The notes under the pieces: model-generated
What the model saw: the letters and a program-made list of their open reading frames with translations, nothing else
The model's database searches: none
Told to the model about the DNA's origin: nothing
NCBI GenBank assembly: GCA_023055355.1
Contig: JALJCS010000001.1
Span: forward strand, 99,061,381 to 99,125,380
From: Agelaius tricolor
Lineage: Eukaryota > Chordata > Aves > Passeriformes > Icteridae
DNA: 64,000 nucleotides
Direction of reading: 5' to 3'
In this document: one piece after another, positions 14,178 through 27,005 of the stretch
How positions within the stretch are numbered: the first letter of the stretch is position 1
How the letters are laid out: each line of letters opens with the position of its first letter
Position numbers and translations under genes: made by a program

Positions 14178-17000
14178 AACATGTAAAATTTAGGTTTACT
14201 GCTTTTTTTAGCCTTCTTATCACCTGAGCAACAAATTATCAAAGAGATTTTGAGTTACATTTCATTTTGGCAGAATTAGATCTTCATTTTATCAAGGTGA
14301 GACATTTAAGCACTTAGTTTTATGAGCAAAGCACCATGATAGTCATTTCTGATGTTCAGTAGTGTAGGTAGGCTAGTTATGTCAGTGGAGCTTTAAAATA
14401 ATAATGTATTTTTTTTTCAGCTGCGGTTGATTGATAGAGAGACTTTTGAATAGCAGCAAAGGAATAGCTGTGAAGAATTAGTATCTTAATATTAGTAATC
14501 AAAATATGGAAGAAAATGTCCACTCTTCACAGAAACTGATGAAAACTTGAAGCTTTTAGAAAGAAATATTAGGAAAATCAGGCTTTATGTGTGCAGAATG
14601 GAAATTTTACTATATTTTGGTAACATTTGGAAGTGGTACAAAATATTATTCTGGGAGAATAGATATGAGCATGCAACTAAATTGAAAATTTTTGTTGTAT
14701 TCTCCAGAGTTTTAGTCAAGAAAAATAAGGTAGCTTAAAGATCTCTTGAGGATGTGCTGCATATCAGCTCTAATCAATTCAGAAGCAGTTGACATGTCTT
14801 TAGGTGAGATTTCAGTTTTGATCAAGTACATGCACCAATAGTATTTGTTTCTGTCACAGTCAGATGCCCAAGTGTCGGGAGAGATTTGGTATTTGTAATC
14901 AAGAAGACATAAAGGTTAGAAGTAGGCTGCTTTGACCATTACCTGTCTTATAAAGGAAACCAGCCAATATATATGTGATTAAATTGTTAATTAACTCAAA
15001 ATCAGGTAATTCCTGTGCTGTTCAATGCAATCCATTTTCTTCATCAAAAGAAAACACACGAAAGAGGAATTTAATAAATTGCTTGTTAATTACCATTAGG
15101 CAACAACTTTAAAACAGATTTGTTTTATTCTATAACATGCATGTTGGTTCCTTTTGTGTAAATGAGTAATATTAACTAAGAAAATTGAATTAATTACTAA
15201 ATATTGATGAACAATAAATATTAAATATGTGTTTAGAAATTACTAAGAAATGATGCTTCATTTAACAAGTGTTCAGCTGTAAATACATATTTATCATTAA
15301 ATTCTAACTTGTGTATTACTGAGGGTTAACAAGAATAATGTGAATTGAGATAACCATAGCAAAATATAATTATTCCATTTTCAAAAAGGATGATACATCC
15401 TTTTGTCTTTATCTTCATGTTTATTTATAACTGGTCAGAAACTGCTTTATCTTTCCTAATTAGCACAGAACAAGAACAGAATAAAAGTGAAAATTCCATG
15501 TAAAATGTAGCTTAGAATGCTTGCTGATTCAAATCATAAATTACCAAGAAGTTAAATAATTAATTTGGATTTAAACATCTATGTGATATAAAAAAAATAT
15601 ATTTTAAAATCAGCAAACAGGTGAGCTCTATCACACTGTGCAACATTTTGTTTTTAGATATCTAAAAGTCTGTTTCTGGTACAGATTTCATTTTTAAGTA
15701 TTTCTCTCTTTCTGATATTCCTTGGAGTTTTTCTTCAACTTTGTTCCTAGGTTATTCCTGAGCTGCAATTGTTCAGCCTTACAGGACAACTTCAAGGAAT
15801 TATTCTCTGGGAAGTAGTTAGAAAAATAACTTGGCACTAATATCATTTAAATGAGTGGGAAGCCCAAAAGAAGCAGTGATTGAAGTGTATTTATAATCTC
15901 TGCCTCTCCTAAAGTGCAGACTTTTGAGGGCAAAAAATCATGTTCCATATAATATTAAATACATCTTTCACATGAATTAAGGTGCACATGTAGGAATTTC
16001 AAGAATCTCTGAATTTTATGGCAGTGTCTACATTTCAAGATAGATTTTCTTATCAGCCTAAAACCTGTCAAGTCATCCAGTCTTCTGGTATAACCAAGAA
16101 TCTTCTTTAGAGGCAACAGGCACACAGGTGGGTGTGTTCCATTCGGGTGTCAACACAGACTTGGGTTTTTGTACAGGGACAAACTACATACTTAGCACTC
16201 AGATACCCAAAGCCACCACAGAGTATGAGCAACTACTTGTAGTATCGCTACCAGTGACTACTTAGTATCACTAAAAGTAATAAAAAATGAGCACTTTTCT
16301 AGAGTAATGAGTTCACATCAATGTTCTATGTCTGAGTTCACATCGATGCCCTTTTTTAAAAATTGCAGGTTTCTAAGGATGTGTATTATTTTTGTGAACA
16401 TTGGAATAATAATATTGATAGGAAACAATATGTTCACACTGTGGTTTTTTGTTTTGTATTTACTATATGTAATGTGAGGTACTTCCCATATGCAATGCAC
16501 AAGACTGGCCCCAAATTTTCATTCATTCAGGAGCTTTATGAGCTCAGTAGACTATTGATCCCTACTGCCAAAATAATGGCCTTCAAAATCAACAATCGAT
16601 TTTGTTTCATGTTGAAAACAAGGGTCAGTGGTTGAATGAAGACAACTGGAGAATTTTACTCTTCTTTTTGAAAACTAAAATACACCTAATTACTACTATC
16701 CTGGTGGTCATCTTAAATAAATAATCTAACTTCCTAGAAATCAAATTTTAACTTTATTGAATTCAGTGAAATAACTTAGGTTAAGTTTAGTGTGCTGATA
16801 TGGAAAAGAGTTGAGCATTCATGTCATATGTTAAATTAGGGACAAATAATTGCACAGAAAATAAAACTGCATGCTTAAAACTGGATTTTATGGGTCACTA
16901 GTTCTATGAACAATCTTTCCTGTCTTTTTCCTGTCTTCCTATCTCTCAGACATACATAGGTAATCTCTGTGCCATGTATTTCTGTACTACTTATTTATAT
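14178..17000. other. Unique AT-rich noncoding sequence
   Basis: No gene or interspersed repeat recognised. Around 15,060-15,240 there are many TAATTA-like motifs in very AT-rich sequence, which may be composition only. Confidence 0.55.
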
Positions 17001-17221
17001 CATAACCTCATAGTCATTGCAAAAACCTGCTAGCCAATCTTTTTAACTGTGTAGGGATTTTACACTATAGTTAAATTCAAACTCAAGTAAAAAAAAATTA
17101 ATATTCATTTCCAAATGATCACTCAATGGATGTCTGTTTCTAGAGATGAATATCTTATCCACTGAGCCATGTTGTTCTCCTTCCCAGGAAATGCCGTCTT
17201 TTAATAACATACTTAGTGTAA
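17001..17221. repeat. Long inverted repeat, left arm
   Basis: This 221-bp arm is the reverse complement of 17,625-17,840. Aligned by eye it differs by about three substitutions, one A-run length change (nine against eight), and a short indel near 17,195. That is about 97% identity. Both edges are abrupt: the homology stops at CATAACC on the outside and just after TGTAA on the inside. It matches no CR1 or LTR family I know, and each arm carries a mirror open frame with no known domain. Confidence 0.93.
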
Positions 17222-17624
17222 TCAATATTGACAGAGACAATGTGCAAACAATTACTTAGAACAGGAGTGCTATAATTTGAAGGCAGCATGTATTTGTAAA
17301 TTGTTACATACCTCCTACCTCAATGTACCATGCAGACATTCCTCATCTCAGCAAGGTCACAACATGAAATATGTAATTTATTGGAGTTGAGATGAGTTTT
17401 TCAGGTGCTTTCCTCTAAAACTGCTTAATTGCAAACATTTTCTCCCCAGTTTATATGTTCCTCTACAAATCTTTTCTAATTCAACTAAGTCTTTGAAATC
17501 TCTTCAAAAGCTCTTAGAGTTTAGACCCTTTGTTTTGTGGAAATAATGTTTCATTTGATACATGCTATAGCTTATTTTAACACACTCTCATTTGTTGAAG
17601 CTCAAGGAATAAGTAACTTACTTT
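17222..17624. other. Spacer between inverted repeat arms
   Basis: This 403-bp AT-rich loop separates the two arms. I see no open frame with a domain, no transposase remnant and no known repeat in it. Confidence 0.7.
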
Positions 17625-17840
17625 TTACAGTAAGTATGTTATTAATGGCATTTCCTGGGATGGAGAAGAACATGGCTCAGTGGATAAGATATTCATCTCT
17701 AGAAACAGACATCCATTGAGTGATCATTTGGAAATGAATATTAATTTTTTTTACTTGAGTTTGAATTTAACTATAGTGTAAAATCCCTACACAGTTAAAA
17801 AGATTGGCTAGCAGGTTTTTGCAATGACTATGAGGTTATG
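17625..17840. repeat. Long inverted repeat, right arm
   Basis: This 216-bp arm pairs with 17,001-17,221. The flanks just outside the two arms do not continue the inverted match. Both contain CTGTACT in direct orientation (16,982-16,988 and 17,843-17,849), but these copies do not abut the arms, so they are not a convincing target duplication. Confidence 0.93.
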
Positions 17841-20800
17841 AGCTGTACTGATTTACATATTTTTCAAAATAGAAATTTAGGACAAAATAATTTTGGAAGT
17901 AATGTTTCTTACTTAAAATTTTGTTATGATATCCTCGCCTGCATTTATAATGCGTATAATAATCAGAAGGAATTCTAATTCATAGACAAACCAGATTGTT
18001 ACCTAGACAGATTCTTATCATTGCTGTTGCTACCAATTACAATTTGCATGTTCAATCACTCAGATCCCAATTCACCACATTTCTTCAGCAAGGTGTATTC
18101 AAGGGGTAACTCAAATATTTTTATGTGGTAATTGCTGAAATGCCTTACTGAATCTGGTATACTAAGTACAGCTACTCCGGAAGGGAAAGAGCATATGAAG
18201 CTGGAGAAAATGGAACAATATCAAAATAAATATCTTAGTTGTACCTATATTGCCACTCTGTTGCTAAAGCAGTTCCCAAGGACCACAAAAGGGGATATAT
18301 CACTGCATAGTTTGCAACCTGTTGCCCTGGCTGATTTCTGGTATTTGTGCACTGGTTAGAATATTTATATGTGCTTTATATTGTTCACAGCAGCAGTGTA
18401 AGGACTTTCTCATGTGTCACTTCTATTAGCTAACAGTAATACTTTTCCAGTTATTGAAATTGCTATTCAGTCCCAGTGTAAGCAAAGACATTATACAAAG
18501 AGAGGGGAGAAGGCATTCTGTCTCAACACACACATCACCTATAAGTTACTCGATTATTATTATTATTATTATTATTATTATTGTTGTTGTTGTTGTTGTT
18601 ATGCAGATTGTCTCCACACACATAAACAAAAGGGTATATTTAAATGAAATAGAAGGCAAACAAAGAGAAAATAGCAATAATAATACTTATAGATTAAGAG
18701 ATTTATAAAAGAAGAGAATATCTTTATTTGGAAGTCTGATTTCTGAGCAAGCCGAGAAGAGAGTACTACTACAGGATTCTTCAGAAGGAAAAAAATATTT
18801 TTCAGGAAGACAAGAGTTGGTTATGAATCTCAAGCAGGAAAACAGGGAAAGTCTATTACTGAAGTAAAATCTGTTTCTCTTTTCTTTACAACCAGAAATA
18901 TCAATAACTAGGATGTCTGGAACTTGCAAAAATTTGAACAGTTTAAGCATAGATATGAACAGAATACATATAGTTTTTCTTTACTTCTCTTTGCCCTACA
19001 TGATGCATTATTAGAGGTTATCGCTTTGGGTTTTTTTACAGTTCAAACTATCTTGAACTCTATTTATTGCTTGTCAAACAGAATATGATTCATGAAGAGT
19101 ACTAAACATATTAGTATCCTGTATGAAGAAAAAAAAGAATAGCAACACCTAAGAAATAGTAGTTTTCCAGTATTGTTGAACCACATGATTCCACTATGAA
19201 AGGGGCACAGGAACTTGAATTTCTTGATAAAAAGGCAGATTAAAAGTAAAACCTGCCTCTGCTACAAGACAGAATAAGCAAACATGTCTTTGAAAAGTAT
19301 GATTTCAAACACATTCAAGGTCAGGTGACAGAATAGAGCCACATCGTTTTAAAAGCCCTCAAATATATTCCATTCCTTTTGCTTGCATTGAAATGTTAAG
19401 TCTTAATAAAAATAATGGAAAGGATGTTAAATTTACTTCCATTTGAGCTAATAACAATTTGAGTGGACATTCTGTTCTTTCCCTGACAGCTCCCTACCTG
19501 AATGAGACCTAAATATTTAGAGTGTGTAGTAACTAGCGCATCTCAGTGGGTTATGGCCTTCAGACACAAGCAATAAATGCTGAAGATGCAGTGTCCACAC
19601 CATTTGAGGCTTTGCTCTTGCTACTGCTAGACTGGGGCCCTGGGTTTTTGCAATTTTAGCTGGTAGAGAATACTAGAAGTATTTCTTTTCTGTTTTTGGC
19701 CTCATTTTCATCCAGAATGGAAACAGCTGACACTCTGAAACCACTCTGTGATATGGATGTGTGTGAAGAGTGAGAATAATTAAGAGTATCCCTTCAAAAT
19801 TATATTCTTGACCTAAACTAAAACATCAATGTAAGTTGTTCATTTACTCTTTTCAGGAAAACAGGTTTTCATTATCTTGCTGAAATACAAACAGTCAATG
19901 GAAAAAGCAACATTAACTAAGGAAACCTTACTAATATAACTATATCTAAATGAAGATGCTCGTCTCTAGATCATTAAATAAATTCAATAATGAGAACACT
20001 TCAATTGAAATTGTTTGTAGTAGTTATTAGATAAAATTAAGTGGGATTTTTTCTTCTGATAATGTTTGGATATTTGTGAGCACTGCAAGGAAAAAAATTT
20101 TAAATGTGATTGTGTATATACTGACATTTAGCCAAATCTTTCATAAGAAAAGTGGTTTATAGAAACCTGAGCTGCAGATTTAAAAATTTTTTATTAAATT
20201 ATTGCCTTCATTACTGTCAACTGAAAAATTATGCCCCCCCCTCAAAATTTTCATGAACAAAACCTCCCTAATTACATTTTATCATTAAAAAACATTCCAT
20301 TAAAATAAATCTCCCTCTAATTTTAATGAAATTCCTTTATTTGATATTTTTGGATACATTTTTATTTCAATTTTTACATATTCTCCAAAACCAAAACTAA
20401 ACCTCTCTAATTTTTTTGAAGAGGTGGACTTCTATGGAAATCAATGTTTTTGCCTTAATTTTTACCTGAACTAAATTTTTTTCAAGAGGCAAAAGGACTT
20501 ATGTTAATTTGTTTAAATCTTTTAAAACTTGAAAAACATAAATAGGATTAGCAAATAATGTAATGAGATTTGGTTTAACATGAACATTACAATTGCAAAA
20601 CTGTTGAAGAGGTTTTCTCAAAAGGTGTCATAGCTAATTGGCAAGGACTACTCTACTTGTGTAAATTTGCTATTGGATCCATTTTGTAAGTAGTACAGTC
20701 ACCACACTGCTATCAGGGACCAGGAACTTGGTTTCACCTACTAATAAAACAAGATTAAAGGTGCTATTTTCTTTGGTATTATCCTTGAATTAAAGGCCTT

Positions 20801-20906
20801 GGTAGCTAAGACTCTAGCTATATATTACAAATTTTTTTTGAGTTTCTCTCAAAAGTCTAAAAAGTAGTTTTGTGTAGTGTGATAGAACATAAGAAAATAA
20901 AGATAG
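17841..20906. other. Unique noncoding sequence with one microsatellite
   Basis: No gene recognised. A POU-type octamer ATTTGCAT (18,042-18,049) lies next to CCAATTA. The open frames across the microsatellite at 18,553-18,600 are made of homopolymeric residues and are artefacts of the repeat. Confidence 0.55.
18553..18600. repeat. Compound microsatellite (ATT)10(GTT)6
   Basis: Ten ATT units pass directly into six GTT units with no interruption. Such uninterrupted trinucleotide runs are usually polymorphic. The A-to-G switch at one unit position suggests a point change followed by expansion. Confidence 0.95.
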
Positions 20907-20997
20907 TGTAGAAATTAATCTTACCCCTAAGGAGTTGCAGCTGGGTTAATTATAAAAGATTAGGAGCAGGCCTGACTTTAACAGGCCACAGCTGTAA

Positions 20998-21002
20998 CCA
21001 AT
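20998..21002 (+). promoter_or_regulatory. CCAAT box
   Basis: CCAAT on the plus strand, 14 bases upstream of a TATAAAA box. The pairing and spacing look like an RNA polymerase II core promoter of LTR type. Confidence 0.5.
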
Positions 21003-21016
21003 GAGAAGAAGAGTGC

Positions 21017-21023
21017 TATAAAA
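21017..21023 (+). promoter_or_regulatory. TATA box (TATAAAA)
   Basis: A consensus TATAAAA within GCTATAAAAGAG. If active, transcription would start about 25-30 bp downstream, near 21,045-21,055. Confidence 0.5.
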
Positions 21024-21256
21024 GAGTGGGTTGGGTGGTTGAGAAGGGAACTGGAGTCAGTTGGCTATTTCTGAAGAGGAAAGCGTTAGTGCTCTGAGGA
21101 GATGCCCATGAGAAGCACCAAGAAGGTGTGAAACTTCTGCTATAAGGAGACAGCAGTATGGAACCCCTGCAATAAGACGACAACAGTTTTGTTCATAGAA
21201 GGTCTCTCTCTATTGTAAGGTCTGAAAAGAAATCATATTCCTCCTATAAGCAGACA

Positions 21257-22914
21257 TAAGTACAAAAGAAAATTATGGTTTTTCTAGACTTAACTTGTTG
21301 TTTTCTGCATGCTGAAATTTGTTTCCTCACAATGAAATCAGAGATAATATTCATGAAAGGAGATTTTGTCTTGGAACAATGCTTTCTCCTAACACTCAAA
21401 CAATCCCTGATCTTACTAAATTAATTTTCAGAATCAATATACATGAAGAAAGAAAATGGAATGTAGTATATTGAATAATTTTGTTGAAGATTAAAGTATA
21501 TAACTATTACATCCAAATGAGCTGGGATGAAAATAAGTATTAAAGGCTATCCATGCCTAGTTACCAATGGGACAATACTTTCACTAAAAATCTAAGGTTT
21601 GATTGAAGTTCAAAGAAACACTTTCTTAAGGTCCTGGTAGTTGAAATTCATAGCTGACTTAAATTTTAAGTAAGAAAAAAGAAATCCAGTCATTAAAAAT
21701 GCTTATTTCATCATTTTTGACTTTCCACAGTTCTCATTTCTTCCTCAGGACAGATGGTATCTTGTCATACAGATACTAGCCTTGTCATTTTTCCTATTCT
21801 AAAACGGTTCCTCATTTGCAGCTGCTACCTAGCTTTTTATTCAAATTGCCTAATTGAGGAACAGAATCAAGCTAAACCCAGAAAAGTTGCTCTTGAATTG
21901 TTGCTAGATTGTGTGATTGTTGTTTCTCTTCTAAGACCTAAATGAAGGCTGTTTCTGAAAACTTTTTTTAAATTCTATGGGCTTTTCAGCTACTACCCCT
22001 TCCTACAAACTTTGTCTCAGAGCATAATTATGATGAATTTTCACTTAGGAGGTGGCTCCCATAGTAAACAAAATACAGGGGAATGTCAGTGTCTTGCAGC
22101 ATGTGCTCAGAGCAACCACCTTCAGCAAAGAAAGAGCCAAATAATCCAATTTCAATTAGACTGCAAAAGAAAGATAAGAAGAGAATGAGTGAATAGCCTG
22201 TGCAGTCAGCATCAAAGAAGCTGGAGCAGCTTTGCTTAACCAGTTTCAAGACCCTTTGCATAAGAGTCTCAGGAAATTTCACCTGATCATTAGGAAAGAT
22301 GAAGTAATCATGTCACTAACGGAATGCAGTTGGCTTCAATACTGAACACTTCAAGAATACCCAAAGCATTTTGCACTTTTTTCAAATAGAATATCACTTG
22401 GCAAAAAAAAATTATGCTTTTATGTTTTTATTTTATTAATGATATAAAGACCTCGCAGAAGAACTTATTTCCTCTTACCTTACTGATGAATAGTGACAAA
22501 TAGACAGGTAGTTAAAGATATCATTACCTTTCTTCTAACACTGAAGGGACGCATGCAGAATCTGATAATGCCATAGAAGTCCCTCCTATGGTTCTTCTAT
22601 TAGAAAACAGTAGGTATCATTTATTTTCTCTAACATTTTTAAAAATTTATTTGAGACATTTTCACACCTTGATAGTATTCTTAGACTTTGTACTTCTGAA
22701 AGGCAAAAAATATTGACTGCATTATTCAGCTGCAGAAGTCTCTGAATGGTGAACATTAACTCATATTTATGGATGTTAAATAACTGTGGAAGTTTATACA
22801 CACATTCATACGAAGAATTTCAACTTTTAATTCTGACAGCTTATATCTGTGAATGAGAGGTGCAAATAAAAGAAAAAATGGAAATATACCTGTCCTATAT
22901 GTGCTCTTGAAAAT
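21257..22914. other. Unique noncoding sequence
   Basis: No recognisable element. An 84-codon minus-strand frame at 22,028-22,282 has a hydrophobic middle but no family signature. I do not call it a gene. Confidence 0.55.
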
Positions 22915-23035
22915 AGCCTTACCCCATCTTTCCTTATGATCCCTTCAGGTAGAGGAAGGCTGCAACTAGGTCACCTGAAACCCTCCTCTTTTCCAGGCTG
23001 AACAATCCCAATTCTCAGCCTCTCTTCACTGAAGA
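22915..23035 (-). mobile_element. CR1 LINE fragment, minus part
   Basis: This is an old fragment of the C-terminal reverse transcriptase region of CR1. The plus strand shows the typical antisense words, such as CCAGGCTGAACAATCCCA near 22,995. It is truncated at both ends. It meets an oppositely oriented CR1 piece at about 23,040. Confidence 0.8.
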
Positions 23036-23042
23036 TGTAAGA

Positions 23043-23085
23043 CATCAGCTGGAGTTCTGCATCCAGCTCTGGGGTCTTAAAGAAA
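23043..23085 (+). mobile_element. CR1 LINE fragment, inverted plus part
   Basis: The words CTGGAGTTCTGCATCCAGC and GCTCTGGGGTC read in CR1 sense orientation on the plus strand, opposite to the adjacent 22,915-23,035 piece. This stretch encodes the usual LEFCIQLWG-type part of the CR1 reverse transcriptase C-terminus. The two pieces form an inversion junction. Confidence 0.65.
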
Positions 23086-26000
23086 AGATATAATAGTTTC
23101 ACTTTTTATTTTTCATTATAAAACATAGAATAAGCTGTTTTTCTGAATTGTTTTTTGAGGTTCATGACTATGAATTAAAGTTCCCACCACCAGATCATTT
23201 AACTCAACTCTCTGTCTATCTGCTAATTAGGCAAAGCTTAAACCACCACACTGAGACTGACAGCTTCCATTGAAAGAGCCTGCTTATCCTTACTCCTAAC
23301 TTTGTCATAGTAAAAGTAATTGCACACTAAATCAGATTTCTCTACTGAGAAATGGCTAGAGTATGATTTTGTTGTTGTCCATTTATCTTTACTTAGTCTT
23401 TTGAAAAAGTATTTTGATATAAGATTAGAGAATTGGAAACTGCAGGTTTCACGATTCATGTCTTCTGAAGGTCAAGGGCTGTATAATCAGAATAGTGACT
23501 TTTATTTTCCCCTGGCACTGGTACCAGAACAGAGCTGTCTTGCCTGAACTTTCACTAATCTTTTACCGACCTTTGAAGCAAGGAAGTGAAAGAAATGACC
23601 AAAGCACCCTTAATAGGCTTGTATGATGAGAAAAATAAGAAAATTGAACTGCTAAAAGTAATAGAAATCAAAAATGAATCAGTAAATCTGATTTTGGTCA
23701 AGTTAAACATTCACAAGTCACTAAGTGATGGAACAAAAAAGACTAAAATTGTAGTTCATATTTATTTCTTTTGGAAATATAAATATTTAATTACAAGATC
23801 TGATGCTTTATAACCCACAGATCTTCGTGTGGCTTAGTGTTCTCTTTAGGTCTGAGATCCACCCCTCACTGCTTAAGAATATTGCTCAAGAATATGGCAA
23901 TTTAAAAAGGAATGAGTTTAGATTACGGGTATAAGAAGACACAAAACAACTGAAGCCTAAGCTCCTCCTGTTTCAAAAGGGTAGTTATAACTAGAATTCA
24001 TTGCATCCAAACAGGTTACATTTGCAACACATAGGACTTTTTATTTTGTCTCCCTTTCTTAATCAATACATGGCTATCAAAAGAGGAAAAAAAAATATGG
24101 TGGAATGAAATGTGACCACCACCTTAATTCTGAAATTTTCCAACACTTTCAAGTTTAATGTTGTTTAGATACATAGTTTCAAAGGGAATTTTATGCATAA
24201 ATCAATGTTTTCAAATGAGATGCCTACATGCCTTTTAGTGCTTTCAAACCTGAGGGGAATTCTGGGCTGAAAAGTTTTTCTCCAAAATATCAGTTAGTCT
24301 AGTAAAAGAATTTATTTTGTCCTTCAAATTAGACATTGCATATATCTATGAAGCATTCTGGGTGTGGCATTAATCAATATGGGTAAGATTTGTAGATTCT
24401 GTGCTATTCTACCTTTCTATGATTTGTCCAACTAATTAAGATGTCTGGCACAAACCAAGAACTTGCATTGCCAAATATCAGAGGCCCTGTAAAGCCAGCC
24501 AAACACTGAACTGCCACTGTCTCAAAAAAAAAAAAATCAAACTTCTTCCTTTAAATCTCGGATGGCAACACTTATTACAAAAAAATTTACAAACACAGAG
24601 AAGAGTAAATAAATACTGCAAGGATGTGAGGGAGCATGGTGTGATCAGTTACAACATTTAAAATGGAAAGAAATTTTTTCAGTTTTTGCCAGTACAGTCA
24701 TTAGGTTGGCTTGCAACCTGCACAGTTGATGAAATGGTTAAGGCAACACTGAATGTAAGAAAATTCTTATAATACTGTGGTTTTGTTTTGTCAACTAAAA
24801 CTGTTTCTGGTGTACACATTAATACTGATCTGTACACATTTTTTTTTTGTATTTTGATATAACTTTGGGCTGAATAAGACAAAATCAAACCACTTAGAAG
24901 CTTTTGGGAAAACTGACATAATTTACTTTCACTCAAAGGAAAGGCCACAGTATTTTAGTGGTTCTGTGAAACTGAAATCTGAAAGACTGATAGGTAAAAA
25001 GAAAAGAAAAATTGTGTTCTTTCCCCTTGTGTTAAATAAGTCTGAGAAATCTATGTCAAGATAGAGCATCACTGGTAGATTTTGAGATAATAATTCAGAG
25101 ACCTTTAAAGACAGCATTTTTTTGTATGTTACTAAAGACAAAATTTTGTCAAATTATATAGTGGTAATAGCATGAATTTCTTTATTTTGTAACTTTATTT
25201 TAATCACTTCACTACAGTTCAAAATATTACAGTTACAGTGAAGGATTACAAAGATATACTACCAAGTATCAGTTGATTATAATTTCAGTTTGATCACATC
25301 AACTGATTTTGACCAAAGGACAAGCTGATAAAAAGACACCAACATAGATTGTACTGAAATTTACATGTTGCAAAATATATTAACGTTCTTTCTAACAATA
25401 TACTTGAGCTGAAAAAAGTGAAACCTTGTGATAATCTTAAAACAATCTATAAAATAACAAGAAAAATCAAGAATTGATTCTCCAGGGGCTTTTATTGTTA
25501 AAAATATAAATTTGGTAATTTCTGTTAAAAAATACATTTTATTTTTTTTTATATAATTTGTGATGCTTACGTTGAGGGGTGGTTTTGGGTATTTTTTTAT
25601 GAGTGGGATTATCTTTCCTTCCAATCTTCTTCAGTTACATAATTTGAAATAGTTTATTGTTTAGCATTAAAAACAAATTCTTTCATTTATCCTTAAGACT
25701 GAACATCTTAAAATTTATGTTTTGTCAAATGTAGTTACTAAGTCTTTTAAGAGAGACATGACCTATCACATGCTTCTAATGTAACTCCTGAACAGAAGAA
25801 TGCCTATTATCTTAATTTTGTTAAAATTAAAATTTTTGGGGAAAATGAAGTGCTTGGGGAAAATAAAGTAGACCATAGGTGGGGTTGTTCGTAAAGAATT
25901 TGATGAATATTTATTCTATCAGGTGACTTTTAAATTTATGGCAAATAAGTCTTCATAAAATCTTTACTGTAAATAAAACCACAAACTGCAACATTACCAA

Positions 26001-26782
26001 TTCTTCATATAAAAATTAATGTTTTATTCTTTTTGGTAATCTATTTCTCAGAATCTTTGTTCATATTTCAAAGCATTTTCAGGGTCAAGGCTTCACAAAA
26101 GGTAGCTGATAAATACACCTAGGAAAGATGAAAGGTAAAATATTCAAGAATGGGAAAACAACTATTCAAAAATATGAACTCAAATCCCGGAGCAGGGTTT
26201 TCATTGTAGGTTTTCCACTCTTTATAGTGCCTTTTATTTTGTTTTTCTAATTATTAAAATTTTATTTCATAGCCTTTATCTTTATTGTCTGATTTCCTAT
26301 TTAGAAGCAAAATGTGTAAACATTATTCATATGAACAGACTTATTGAGAGCAAGATGGGGATTAGTGATGCATATAATTACTTGTGTACAATTGTAGTAT
26401 GATGGTATTCAATTAGAAAAATCATAGCAGTAAGCTATACTCTTACAAGTTTTATAAAATATCTGGCAGCTTTTTGTACAAGCAACATAGCAATTAATTA
26501 AATTAATATAACATAATTTCTCAAATACTATGTAGCACATTAAAGAGCAATAGCACTGAAGTTTAGATTGTTGTTTACAATGTCTTCTAATGTCATTAAT
26601 TTGTTTATCTTTCAGAACTAATATTTTGTGCTATTTTTTCATCTACAATTTGAGATGTTTTGTCCCAGAAAAAAAACGTAGAAAATTCTTTATTTTAAAA
26701 AACCAAAAGAAAAATATACATGCTGTTTCCTTGCCTTGCTTTAGAACTTAGGGTGGACTAGTTTTTTAAAAACTTTTAAATC
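23086..26782. other. Unique AT-rich noncoding sequence
   Basis: No gene or recognisable repeat. Frames reach 89 codons at most and look like chance. Confidence 0.6.
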
Positions 26783-27005
26783 ATGGATTCATAGAATCAT
26801 TTAGGTTGGAAAAAGCCTCATAAGGTCATGGAATCCTACCATTATCCCTGCACTGCCAAGTCCACCAATAAACCATGTCATTAAATGTCATGGCCTGCAC
26901 ACCTTTCAGGCAGGATGACTCAACCACTTCTCTGAGCAGTCTCTTCCAATGTTTGGAAACCCTTTCAGTGAAGAATCTTTTCCTAACATCCTAAATATTG
27001 TGCAG
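26783..27005 (-). mobile_element. CR1 LINE 3' end fragment
   Basis: The plus strand begins with the reversed CR1 tail (ATTCATAGAATCATTTAGG), then the conserved GGTTGGAAAAAGCC block, and runs through CCTTTCAGTGAAGAATCTTTTCC. It is therefore a minus-strand CR1 3' end, about 220 bp, 5'-truncated as is usual. The sequence that follows (27,025-27,120) is not CR1 and is unidentified. Confidence 0.9.

Larger units (their letters stand above)
20907..21256 (+). mobile_element. LTR-like segment with intact-looking promoter
   Basis: This segment is richer in GC than its surroundings and resembles a repeated avian sequence I recognise only loosely as LTR-derived. On the plus strand it has a CCAAT box and a TATAAAA box 14 bp apart in the correct order, then a body ending near CAGACA. 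The start is placed at TGTAGAAATT and the end is a guess. I found no target duplication. It could instead be a single-copy promoter of an unannotated transcript. Confidence 0.45.

Noticed and set aside
16982..17849. CTGTACT on both sides of the long inverted repeat as a target duplication
   Set aside because: The two copies lie 12 and 2 bp away from the arms and do not abut them, so they are likely chance.
18414..18708. Two overlapping plus-strand frames with runs of Y and C or of I and V
   Set aside because: The runs come from the (ATT)10(GTT)6 microsatellite read in two frames.
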